Part shown: positions 1-6,517 of the stretch, piece after piece | How the letters are laid out: every line of letters starts with the position of its first letter | Numbering within the stretch: position 1 is the stretch's first letter | NCBI GenBank assembly: GCA_964579305.1 | Contig: CAZOGY010000131.1 | Coordinates: 1 to 9,546, forward strand | Length of the DNA stretch: 9,546 nt | Direction of reading: 5' to 3' | Source of the DNA: JBCBWG01 sp964579305 | Lineage (GTDB): Bacteria > Pseudomonadota > Alphaproteobacteria > Rhizobiales > Hyphomicrobiaceae | Notes under the pieces: model-generated | The model's database searches: none | Seen by the model: only the letters and a program-made list of their open reading frames with translations | Told to the model about the DNA's origin: nothing | Program-made: the position numbers and the translations under genes

Positions 1-26
1 GATGTTCGTGTTCGAAACATCGACAC

Positions 27-61
27 GAAAACGGCCCGCCCCCGCGGAGGGCCAATGGCCC
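27..61 (-). terminator. Probable intrinsic terminator after the AEC transporter pair
   Basis: Read on the minus strand, downstream of the transporter stop codon at 108, the sequence contains GGCCC and GGGCC arms (plus-strand positions 49-53 and 33-37) followed by GTTTTCGT. That is a GC-rich stem with a short T run. A competing hairpin, GGGCC-3 nt-GGCCC (49-61), overlaps it. The T run is only four bases, so this is a plausible but not strong terminator for the minus-strand transporter genes. Confidence 0.45.
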
Positions 62-107
62 GTGAGCGCAACAGAGCTAACGCGCGGCGCATTTCATGCG
101 GCACGCT

Positions 108-1049
108 TTAGTTCGCGCGCAAGACCAGGAGCGTGACGGTGGCCGTGATGACGGAAAGCGCGGTGCCAAGCGCAACGGCGGCGGAGGCCGAATTGACGGC
201 GCGCCCGTGCTGACGGGCAAAGAGATAGGCATTTGCGCCGGTCGGCGTTGCCGCAAACAGGATAATCACGCCTGCGACCAGCGGCGGAAGGCCGATGATG
301 TCTCGGGTGACGAACCAGGCAACGACCGGCATCAAAGCCAGCTTCAAGAGCAAGATCATGCCGAGCGTCGGGACCTGCCCCGCAATGCGAAATCCGATCA
401 GCGACAGCCCAAGCGAGACCAGCGCGCATGGGATGGCAGCGCGCCCTAATAGCAAGAGCGTCTGGTCGGCCAGATCGTGAAGGCCGATGCCGGTCAAACG
501 CCACAGGGTTCCAGCGATGATCGCCAGGATAATGGGGTTACGCGCGAGATCCTTGGCAACATGGGTGAGGGTCGTTGCCAACGGTTCGCTGCGCTCGGCA
601 CCGATCAGCGCCAAGTGCAGTGACGCGATGGTCCACAGGACGGGGCTGTGGGCAGAAATGATCAGAGCAATGGGCCCGGCGGCTTCATCGCCGAGCGCCG
701 CGCTCGCCAAGGGAATGCCGACCATGACCACATTGCCGAACCCGGCGCTCATCGCGATCGGCGCGCCGTCGGCAAGGGGGCGGCGCAGCACGGCCCAGGC
801 GAACACCGCTGCGATAAGCCAGATTGTCAGGACCGTGCCGAAATAGCCGGCCCAAACCGCGGTCGGTGCCACGTCGGGGAATTGTGCCGTGGCCATGGCG
901 CGAAACAGCATCGCCGGGATGGCCATCATGAAGGTGAAGTTTGCAAGCCCCTTACTTGTGGTGTCATCGACAAGTCCGATCCAGCCTGCACCAAAGCCAA
1001 GGGCAATCAGAGCGAAGATGGGCAGGACAGTGCCAAGGATTTCCGACAT
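108..1049 (-). CDS. AEC family transporter (auxin efflux carrier/permease family), copy 1
   Basis: The 313-residue protein is hydrophobic along its whole length, with about ten membrane segments in two halves, as expected for the AEC family (typically 300-320 residues). Family hallmarks are visible: an N-terminal LPIFALIALGFGAGW segment, GLANFTFMMAIPAMLF near residues 34-49, the central GFGNVVMVGIPLA stretch, DLARNPIILAIIAGTL at the start of the second half, and FAATPTGANAYLFA near the C-terminus. Members export or import organic anions such as malate, malonate or auxin-like acids across the inner membrane; the substrate cannot be read from sequence. It lies 96 bp downstream of a paralogue on the same strand and may be co-transcribed with it. 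The ATG at 1049 has only a weak Shine-Dalgarno sequence, but no better in-frame start precedes it. Confidence 0.93.
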   Translation of the reverse strand: MSEILGTVLPIFALIALGFGAGWIGLVDDTTSKGLANFTFMMAIPAMLFRAMATAQFPDVAPTAVWAGYFGTVLTIWLIAAVFAWAVLRRPLADGAPIAMSAGFGNVVMVGIPLASAALGDEAAGPIALIISAHSPVLWTIASLHLALIGAERSEPLATTLTHVAKDLARNPIILAIIAGTLWRLTGIGLHDLADQTLLLLGRAAIPCALVSLGLSLIGFRIAGQVPTLGMILLLKLALMPVVAWFVTRDIIGLPPLVAGVIILFAATPTGANAYLFARQHGRAVNSASAAVALGTALSVITATVTLLVLRAN

Positions 1050-1145
1050 CGAGACCGTTTTATTGTGAAAGCCCAGCAGCCAGGCGCAGCCATTCTGGCG
1101 GCCGACCGGGCAGCGCCTTGGCCGTGTGTGACGTGCGCCATTGCC

Positions 1146-2105
1146 TCACGGCATCGTTTCGAGAAGCCAGATGAGCAGGATGGAGACACTGAACACGGCG
1201 ATCGCAGTTGAGATTGCAATCGCCGTGGAGACGGAGCCAACCGCTTTTTCGTAACGGGCGGCAAACAGATAGGCGTTGGCGCCGACCGGCATCGCTGCAA
1301 ACAGCGTTGCGATGGCTGTCCATAGCGGCTGGACCGCGAAGACATAAACACACATCGCATAGGTCAACGCGGGAAACGCCAGCAGCTTTAACACGCAGAT
1401 CATGGTCAGCGTCGGCGCTTGGCCAGCCATACGGTAGGTCGCCAGCGACATCCCCAACGCGACCAGCGCGGCTGGCACGGCGCCGTCAGCCAACAGCGAT
1501 ACCGTTTTGTCGACCAGCGGCGGCAATTCCAGCCCCGCGAACCGGGCGACTGTTCCGGCCACAAGCGACATCACGATCGGGTTCTTGGACAGATCGAGCA
1601 AGATCCCGCCGATTGCGCGCAGCGGCGTTCCCTGGCCATCGCGTTGGGTTGCAGAAATGTGCAGTGTGGCGGCAATCCACAGCAGCGGCGAATCGAGTGA
1701 CACAAGCAGCGCGGCTGGTGCGGCCGCCTCGGGTCCAAACGCCGAGATTGCAAGTGGAATGCCCAGCATGACCGAATTTGAAAACGTCGCGCCCATGGCG
1801 AGCGAAGCGCCGTCTGGCGCTGGCCGGCGCAAGATCAGCGCAGTCGCCGCCGTTGCAATGATCCAGACAATCGCCGCTGCGCTGAAGTAGGCCAGGACGA
1901 GGTTGAGCGGAGAGCTTGGCCAAGCGCCAATGCCGAGTACCGATTGGAAGAGCAGGGCGGGCATGGCGACTTTGAAGGCGAACTCGGCCAAGCCCTTGCC
2001 AGCGCTCTCGCTCACATAACCGGATTTGACGACCGCCCAGCCAAGAAAGATGAGCGAGAAGACCGGCAAGACGATCGGGACAATCTGAAAAACAATCTCT
2101 TGCAT
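1146..2105 (-). CDS. AEC family transporter (auxin efflux carrier/permease family), copy 2
   Basis: This 319-residue integral membrane protein has the same fold as the neighbour at 108-1049 and aligns with it from end to end. Examples are KGLAEFAFKVAMPALLF, AMGATFSNSVMLGIPLA, DLSKNPIVMSLVAGT and FAAMPVGANAYLFAARY, each matching a segment of the other copy. The two are tandem paralogues, diverged enough that they probably differ in substrate. A GAGGCGAG Shine-Dalgarno-like stretch sits about 8-11 nt before the ATG at 2105, which supports this start. It is the first gene of the minus-strand pair. Its upstream region runs into an assembly gap at 2243, so its promoter and true upstream neighbour are not known. 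The transported substrate is unknown; organic acids are the usual inference for the family. Confidence 0.93.
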   Translation of the reverse strand: MQEIVFQIVPIVLPVFSLIFLGWAVVKSGYVSESAGKGLAEFAFKVAMPALLFQSVLGIGAWPSSPLNLVLAYFSAAAIVWIIATAATALILRRPAPDGASLAMGATFSNSVMLGIPLAISAFGPEAAAPAALLVSLDSPLLWIAATLHISATQRDGQGTPLRAIGGILLDLSKNPIVMSLVAGTVARFAGLELPPLVDKTVSLLADGAVPAALVALGMSLATYRMAGQAPTLTMICVLKLLAFPALTYAMCVYVFAVQPLWTAIATLFAAMPVGANAYLFAARYEKAVGSVSTAIAISTAIAVFSVSILLIWLLETMP

Positions 2106-2242
2106 GGGCTCGCCTCGCCATGGCGCGACAACGCTGCGCTTTGGCCCTGCAGCGGCGCTGTGGATTCCGATGAGTTAGCTGGAGCGACCACGGCTGCGTC
2201 CGGCGAGGTTGGTCGGCGAACGTGGGCCGGGTCAGACGTGGG

Positions 2243-2342
2243 NNNNNNNNNNNNNNNNNNNNNNNNNNNNNNNNNNNNNNNNNNNNNNNNNNNNNNNNNN
2301 NNNNNNNNNNNNNNNNNNNNNNNNNNNNNNNNNNNNNNNNNN
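2243..2342. other. Assembly gap (100 N)
   Basis: The run is exactly 100 undetermined bases. By common practice this is the placeholder for a scaffold gap of unknown length, so the real distance between the AEC pair and the lipoprotein gene, and any genes between them, cannot be stated. Reading frames that appear to cross the gap are meaningless. Confidence 0.98.
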
Positions 2343-2489
2343 GCTCGCAGGTGGGTTTGTTCTCAAGCAAACGAACTAGTGCCGTTTGCGAGGCGTGTCG
2401 TCAAACGCGCTGGGCTTGCCGGACGCGCCGCGCGGCACAAGGGTTGCACAGTTGAGCGGCATGCGGCGCGGTCTCCGCCACTGCCGATG
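2343..2489. other. Non-coding remnant between the gap and the PBP-activator stop
   Basis: Together with 2106-2242 on the other side of the gap, this is the only long gene-free stretch on the left of the window. I see no convincing gene in either piece. The right piece carries four alternating short inverted arms: GTTTG at 2355-2359, CAAACG at 2368-2373, CGTTTG at 2383-2388 and CAAACG at 2402-2407. They can form mutually exclusive hairpins. On the minus strand these lie 83-135 nt downstream of the lipoprotein stop codon and could contribute to transcript termination, but no clear T run follows. Confidence 0.4.
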
Positions 2490-3809
2490 TCAGCCTTGGG
2501 GACCAGTGAAAGCGCGCGGTGCTGGATCGATCATACGGGTGCCATTGGGCGTCACTTCAAGGACGGCCAGGCCCCGGTCAACGCGCCCGTCATTGCGGAA
2601 GCGCACCGCTCCGTCTATCCCGGCGAAGCCAGAGGCCTGCATGATCTGAGCCGGCTGCAAGCGTTGCCCGCGTGGTCCATTGCCGGCCAGCGAAATCGCA
2701 ATGCTCACCGCATCGTAGGCGAATGATGCAATGCGTGGCGCCGCTGATCCGTAAGTCTGCACGTACTTTGACGCGAAGGTTTGCCAGCCGCGTGGGTCGG
2801 GTGCGGGATACCAGCCACCAATAAAGGCTTTCTGACGCGATAAGCTTGGGAAATCCCAGCTCCCGGTTCCGATCAGTTTGACCTGCGTGGTGTCGACCTT
2901 TGTGTAGCTGATGATCGGGCCGATCGTTGGCAGCGTTTCCGGGCCGCCCGGGATGAACACGGCGTCGATCGGGGCCCCCAGGTCCTGGGCGCCGGCCACC
3001 GTCTCAAACAGTTTTTGCGCCTTCTCCAACATGCCGTTGGCACCGGGCGGGTAAACTTCCATCGCGATCACGCTGCCGTTGTGGCGGACAACGGCTTCGC
3101 GAAACAGATTGGCAACAATCTTGCCATTGGTGTCGTCGGGGATCAGTGCCGCAAACCGCAGCCTCCCTTGAGCGGCGGTGTAAGACACGATGCGCTCAAT
3201 ATCCTGGTGGGCCTGGAAACTGAGCAGATAGACGCCGTTACCGGCAACGCTGGTGTCATTAGAAAACGCGATCACGGGCAGGTTGGCGGCGGCGGCAACC
3301 GGGCGAACGGCTGCAACGGACTTTCCAAACAACGGGCCGAGAATGACTTCGGCGCCCTCGGCGACAGCGGCCTCGGCCGCCTTTCGGGCACCCTCCGGCG
3401 TTCCCGCCGTATCCTTGACGAGGAGCTTGACCCCATCGGCATTGCGGTCGAACAACGCCAGTTCCGCGGCCTGTTTCAAGCCGTTTGCGATTGCGGCCGT
3501 CTGGCCTGTGGCTGAAACCGGAAGCAACAGCGCGAAGGTCGCCTTGCTTGCGCCCTGTAATGAGGCGTTTCGCGGATTGGCCGGTTCGGACACATCGGTG
3601 GGAAAACCAGACGGCGTGCCCGGCTGGGCAGTGCTCAATCCGTTGCCGGGCGACGTCGAACAGCCCGCCAGTGCAACGCAGGCGATCAAGGCGCTCACCC
3701 CAAAAGCCACGGAACGGCACGCCCGGCTGCGCGCGTGTTGCCAGGTCGCAACGACTGCTTCAAGCATGCTGCGTGCGCTCCAAGCGTTGGTTTGCGTCGT
3801 CTCGCTCAT
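2490..3809 (-). CDS. Penicillin-binding protein activator, LpoA-like lipoprotein
   Basis: The 439-residue protein has a lipoprotein signal: a basic stretch, a hydrophobic core (SVAFGVSALIACVALAGC) and a lipobox LAGC, with the lipidated cysteine at residue 50. A Ser/Pro/Gly/Asn-rich linker runs to about residue 88. A type-1 periplasmic-binding fold of the Peripla_BP_6/LivK kind follows, starting at FALLLPVS (92-99), with EVILGPLFG at 154-162 and LPVIAFSND soon after. It should sit in the periplasm, anchored in a membrane. In E. coli, LpoA of this group stimulates the peptidoglycan synthase PBP1a; that role is inferred here. The N-terminal TPR-like domain of enterobacterial LpoA (about 680 residues) is absent, as is usual in shorter homologues. 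I chose the ATG at 3809 because AGGGCGG lies just upstream. An in-frame ATG at 3767 would give a shorter, more typical signal peptide, and one at 3926 is less likely. It is divergent from rsmI, as in E. coli. Confidence 0.85.
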   Translation of the reverse strand: MSETTQTNAWSARSMLEAVVATWQHARSRACRSVAFGVSALIACVALAGCSTSPGNGLSTAQPGTPSGFPTDVSEPANPRNASLQGASKATFALLLPVSATGQTAAIANGLKQAAELALFDRNADGVKLLVKDTAGTPEGARKAAEAAVAEGAEVILGPLFGKSVAAVRPVAAAANLPVIAFSNDTSVAGNGVYLLSFQAHQDIERIVSYTAAQGRLRFAALIPDDTNGKIVANLFREAVVRHNGSVIAMEVYPPGANGMLEKAQKLFETVAGAQDLGAPIDAVFIPGGPETLPTIGPIISYTKVDTTQVKLIGTGSWDFPSLSRQKAFIGGWYPAPDPRGWQTFASKYVQTYGSAAPRIASFAYDAVSIAISLAGNGPRGQRLQPAQIMQASGFAGIDGAVRFRNDGRVDRGLAVLEVTPNGTRMIDPAPRAFTGPQG

Positions 3810-3971
3810 GCCGCCCTGTCTGTGTCGGTGTTTGCCGCTGTCTTGCCAGCGCTGCGCACCGGAGTTGATGATCGCCGAGTTCGCGTGGATACATCGCGCG
3901 TACCATTGGATCGCCCAATGCGCCATAAAGGCGTACAGAATAGGGTGATCGCACGGTGGTGGCGATGCTGC

Positions 3972-4008
3972 GCGGATAAAGTCAATCGCGCATGGGCAAA
4001 CTATCCGC
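3972..4008. promoter_or_regulatory. Inverted repeat in the divergent intergenic region
   Basis: Perfect 7-bp arms, GCGGATA (3972-3978) and TATCCGC (4002-4008), are separated by 23 nt. They lie between the divergent lipoprotein gene and rsmI, where both promoters must be. A TTGACT hexamer on the minus strand (3980-3985) lies between the arms and could be a -35 element, but I could not find a good -10 partner. A possible operator or transcript hairpin; it may also be chance. Confidence 0.25.
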
Positions 4009-4033
4009 TGTGATCGCGCGGTTTAGAGTTATG

Positions 4034-4050
4034 CGCCGCTGTTCGCGGCG
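4034..4050 (+). promoter_or_regulatory. Short GC hairpin upstream of rsmI
   Basis: CGCCGC (4034-4039), a 5-nt loop and GCGGCG (4045-4050) form a stable 6-bp stem about 90 nt before the chosen rsmI start. Its position suggests the 5' leader of the rsmI transcript. No function can be assigned; such stems are frequent by chance in GC-rich DNA. Confidence 0.25.
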
Positions 4051-4137
4051 TTGATGCAACGCTTTTCAAAGCCTGAGCTTCGTACGTTGGCGCCAATCGG
4101 TCCGCGCGAAGCCGTTCCATCAAGAGGCGCAGGTGTC

Positions 4138-5040
4138 ATGGAACCGAAGGCAACTGCGGCTGTGGCGGCGTTGCTGCGGCAGGCCCATGGCCAGTCGTTT
4201 CCGCCAGGGCTGTACCTTGTGGCAACCCCGATCGGCAATCTGGCTGACGTCACCGTGCGGGCCATTGCGGTGCTGGAACGCGCTGACCGCATCTTTTGTG
4301 AGGACACTCGCGTTACCGCGCGGCTCCTGGATGCCTGTGGGCTCTCACGACGGCTTGAAACATATCACGAGCACAACGCCGAAAAGATGCGCCCTCACGT
4401 ACTCGATGCGATTGCCGATGGTCAACGCGTTGTGCTCGTTAGTGATGCGGGCACGCCCTTGATCTCCGATCCCGGCTTCAAGCTTGTGCAGGAAGTGGCC
4501 GAACACGGCTTTCTGGTCACGGCGATCCCGGGCGCCTCGGCACTCACCGCAATTGCCTCGCTCAGTGGTTTGCCAACAGATGCCATCGTTTTTCTGGGGT
4601 TTTTGCCAAACAAGGAACGGGCACGTCGGGCGCGGCTGGAACCGTTTGCAGGGCTTTCGGCCACGCTCATTGTCTACGAGGCGCCGGGGCGTCTGGCGGC
4701 AACGCTGAGTACGCTTCGCGACACGCTTGGGGATCGCGCAGCCGTCGTTGGTCGCGAACTGACAAAGCTCCATGAGGAAGTGCGGCGCGGGCGTCTGAGC
4801 GATCTGATGACTTGGGCGACGGATGCAACGTTGAAAGGTGAGATCGCAATCGCGGTGGGCCCGCCCGATCGCGCGAACGTGGCTGAAATCGATGACGAAG
4901 CGATCCTGACGCATTTGCGGCCCCAGCTTGGCGAAACGCGATTGGCGGATGCCGCGCGCGTGACCGCACAGGCGCTCGGTGTCTCGCGACAGAGGGTCTA
5001 CAAACTTGGCCTGACGGCGCAGGATGGCGACAATGGATGA
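4138..5040 (+). CDS. rsmI: 16S rRNA (cytidine(1402)-2'-O)-methyltransferase
   Basis: RsmI uses S-adenosylmethionine to methylate the 2'-O of C1402 in the decoding centre of 16S rRNA. From this start the protein has 300 residues, close to the family norm of about 285. It shows the tetrapyrrole-methylase-fold signatures of the family in order: LYLVATPIGNLADVTVRAI (25-43), FCEDTR (53-58), VSDAGTPLISDPG (101-113), AIPGASAL (129-136) and FLGFLP (152-157), then RELTKLHEE. It ends in a small helix-turn-helix-like region (ADAARVTAQALGVSRQRVY). The reading frame stays open upstream to a TTG at 4051 and an ATG at 4054. I prefer the ATG at 4138 because AGAGG and AGG lie just upstream and the family has only a short extension before LYLVATPIGNL. 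It is the first gene of a run with yraN and gshB and is divergent from the PBP-activator gene. Confidence 0.96.
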   Translation: MEPKATAAVAALLRQAHGQSFPPGLYLVATPIGNLADVTVRAIAVLERADRIFCEDTRVTARLLDACGLSRRLETYHEHNAEKMRPHVLDAIADGQRVVLVSDAGTPLISDPGFKLVQEVAEHGFLVTAIPGASALTAIASLSGLPTDAIVFLGFLPNKERARRARLEPFAGLSATLIVYEAPGRLAATLSTLRDTLGDRAAVVGRELTKLHEEVRRGRLSDLMTWATDATLKGEIAIAVGPPDRANVAEIDDEAILTHLRPQLGETRLADAARVTAQALGVSRQRVYKLGLTAQDGDNG

Positions 5041-5425
5041 TCGCGATCCGCAAGCCGCGCGGCGTCAGCGGCGCCAACATGCGGAGCGCCGTGGCCGGCT
5101 CGCTGAGGGGCTGGCTGCCGCTTATTTGATTGCCACTGGTCACCGTATCCTTGCGCGGCGGGTGCGTACGCATGCCGGCGAAATCGACATAATAGCACTG
5201 CGCCTGCGCAGGTTGAGTTTTATCGAGGTCAAGCAGCGCGCAACAACGGCCGAGCTGGCCTTTGCAGTGACGCCGCGTCAGGCCAAACGCCTGCATGCGG
5301 CGGCCGAGGCTTGGCTTCAGAGGTATCCGCGTTATCGTGACTGCGATCTCGGCTTTGATCGCTGTGATATCGTTGGGCGTTGGCGTATCCATTGGCAACG
5401 CGATGCCCTGCAACCGCTTGCGTAA
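5033..5425 (+). CDS. yraN: YraN family (UPF0102) nuclease-fold protein
   Basis: This 130-residue protein has the YraN pattern: a basic N-terminus, GRLAEGLAAAYLIATGHRILARRVR (about 21-45), GEIDIIA (49-55) and LSFIEVKQR (61-69). Glu25, Asp52, Glu65 and Lys67 form a PD-(D/E)XK-type arrangement like that of Holliday-junction resolvases, so a DNA-binding or nuclease role is often inferred, though the family function is not established. The ATG at 5033 overlaps the last 8 nt of rsmI and has AGGA at 5021-5024 with correct spacing. An in-frame ATG at 5024 would sit on that Shine-Dalgarno sequence and is less likely. The overlap implies translational coupling with rsmI. In E. coli yraN also lies beside lpoA/rsmI, so the context supports the call. 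Confidence 0.92.
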   Translation: MDDRDPQAARRQRRQHAERRGRLAEGLAAAYLIATGHRILARRVRTHAGEIDIIALRLRRLSFIEVKQRATTAELAFAVTPRQAKRLHAAAEAWLQRYPRYRDCDLGFDRCDIVGRWRIHWQRDALQPLA

Positions 5426-5491
5426 AATGCCTAACCAGCCTGGCAGCGCGCGCTTCCGCAATATGTTTCAACTCCAAGGACCGCACACGAC

Positions 5492-6436
5492 ATGGCCCTG
5501 AAAGCAGCCGTCCAAATGGACCCGATTGGCGCGATCGAAATCGGCGGCGATTCGACCTTTGCAATTTTGCTTGAGGCGCAAAAGCGGGGGCACGACATGT
5601 TTTATTATACGCCGGATGATCTGGCGCTTGATGGCGGTCGGCTGATGGCGCGCGGACATGATCTGACGGTCAAGGATGTCGAAGGCGATCATTATGCGGT
5701 TGGTAAGGCCCGCCGGGTGGATCTTGGCGCCGATATTGACGTCGTTTTGCTGCGGCAGGACCCGCCGTTTGATATGGCCTATATCACCACGACACACTTG
5801 CTTGAGCGCATTCATCCCGAAACGCTGGTCGTCAATGACCCGCATTGGGTGCGAAACTCACCGGAAAAGATCTTCGTGCTTGATTTCGAGGATCTCATGC
5901 CGCCAACCTTGGTAACCCGATCGGTGGAAGACGTGCGTGCGTTTCGTAGCCAGTATCACGATATTATCGTCAAACCGCTTTATGGTAACGGTGGCGCTGG
6001 CGTTTTCTTGCTGAAGCAAGACGATACGAATTTTAATGCGCTGATGGAAACCTTTCTCACGCTTTCGCGCGAACCGTTTATGGTTCAGGAGTATCGACCT
6101 GAAGTGCGCGGTGGCGATAAGCGGATCATTCTCATAGACGGTGAAGTGGCCGGTGCCATTAATCGCATCCCGGCCGAGGACGATGCACGCTCTAATATGC
6201 ACGCAGGCGGACAGGCGGTTCCGGTGGAATTGTCGGACCGTGATCAGGAAATTTGCGAGCGGTTGGGGCCGGAGCTGAAAAAACGGGGTTTGCTGTTCAC
6301 CGGTATCGATGTGATCGGCCCGTTCATCACAGAAATCAACGTCACCAGTCCAACCGGTATCAGGCAGGTCGAACGGTTCGGCGGGGCCAATATTGCCGGT
6401 CTGATCTGGGACGCAATCGAGCGCAGATGCGCTTGA
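5492..6436 (+). CDS. gshB: Glutathione synthetase (ATP-grasp)
   Basis: GshB catalyses the second step of glutathione synthesis in the cytoplasm, joining gamma-glutamylcysteine and glycine with ATP. The 314-residue length is typical of bacterial GshB. Features seen in order: N-terminal VQMDPIGAIEIGGDSTFAILLEA, RQDPPFD (88-94), an ATP-binding KPLYGNGGAGV (161-171), VQEYRPEVRGGDKR (198-211), RSNMHAGG (233-240) and the metal-binding C-terminal block GIDVIG...EINVTSPTGIRQ (271-292). Asp273, Glu281 and Asn283 sit where the Mg-binding residues of the family are expected. An AAGGA lies 11 nt before the ATG. The 66-bp gap from yraN shows no terminator, so it probably belongs to the rsmI-yraN-gshB transcript. 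Confidence 0.97.
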   Translation: MALKAAVQMDPIGAIEIGGDSTFAILLEAQKRGHDMFYYTPDDLALDGGRLMARGHDLTVKDVEGDHYAVGKARRVDLGADIDVVLLRQDPPFDMAYITTTHLLERIHPETLVVNDPHWVRNSPEKIFVLDFEDLMPPTLVTRSVEDVRAFRSQYHDIIVKPLYGNGGAGVFLLKQDDTNFNALMETFLTLSREPFMVQEYRPEVRGGDKRIILIDGEVAGAINRIPAEDDARSNMHAGGQAVPVELSDRDQEICERLGPELKKRGLLFTGIDVIGPFITEINVTSPTGIRQVERFGGANIAGLIWDAIERRCA

Positions 6437-6462
6437 TTTGTTCTTTTGTTTCTGAAATGTTC

Positions 6463-6490
6463 TTGACATCGGTGGGCTGGGCGTTAGGCT
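6463..6490 (+). promoter_or_regulatory. Probable sigma70-type promoter for comM
   Basis: A perfect TTGACA (6463-6468) is followed after 16 nt by TAGGCT (6485-6490), which matches the -10 consensus at its T, A and final T. It lies in the 81-bp gap between gshB and comM, with the expected transcription start about 20 nt before the comM ATG. This suggests that comM is transcribed independently of gshB. Confidence 0.6.
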
Positions 6491-6517
6491 CAGCTCGCGT
6501 GATGGGAGAGCGGCGTT

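Noticed and set aside
1944..2726. Long open frame on the plus strand across the N gap
   Set aside because: It is antisense to the AEC gene, runs through the undetermined bases and into the antisense of the lipoprotein gene. It has no recognisable domain.
3253..3948. Plus-strand ORF of 231 codons opposite the lipoprotein gene
   Set aside because: It is antisense to the lipoprotein, whose signal peptide, lipobox and binding-protein motifs are clear; its own composition is Ala/Ser/Arg-rich without a pattern.
4345..4914. Minus-strand ORF of 189 codons antisense to rsmI
   Set aside because: It lies wholly within the RsmI coding region and lacks a domain pattern; open antisense frames are common in GC-rich DNA.
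5858..6469. Minus-strand ORF of 203 codons antisense to gshB
   Set aside because: It mirrors the conserved glutathione synthetase frame, whose motifs are unambiguous, and has no recognisable product.
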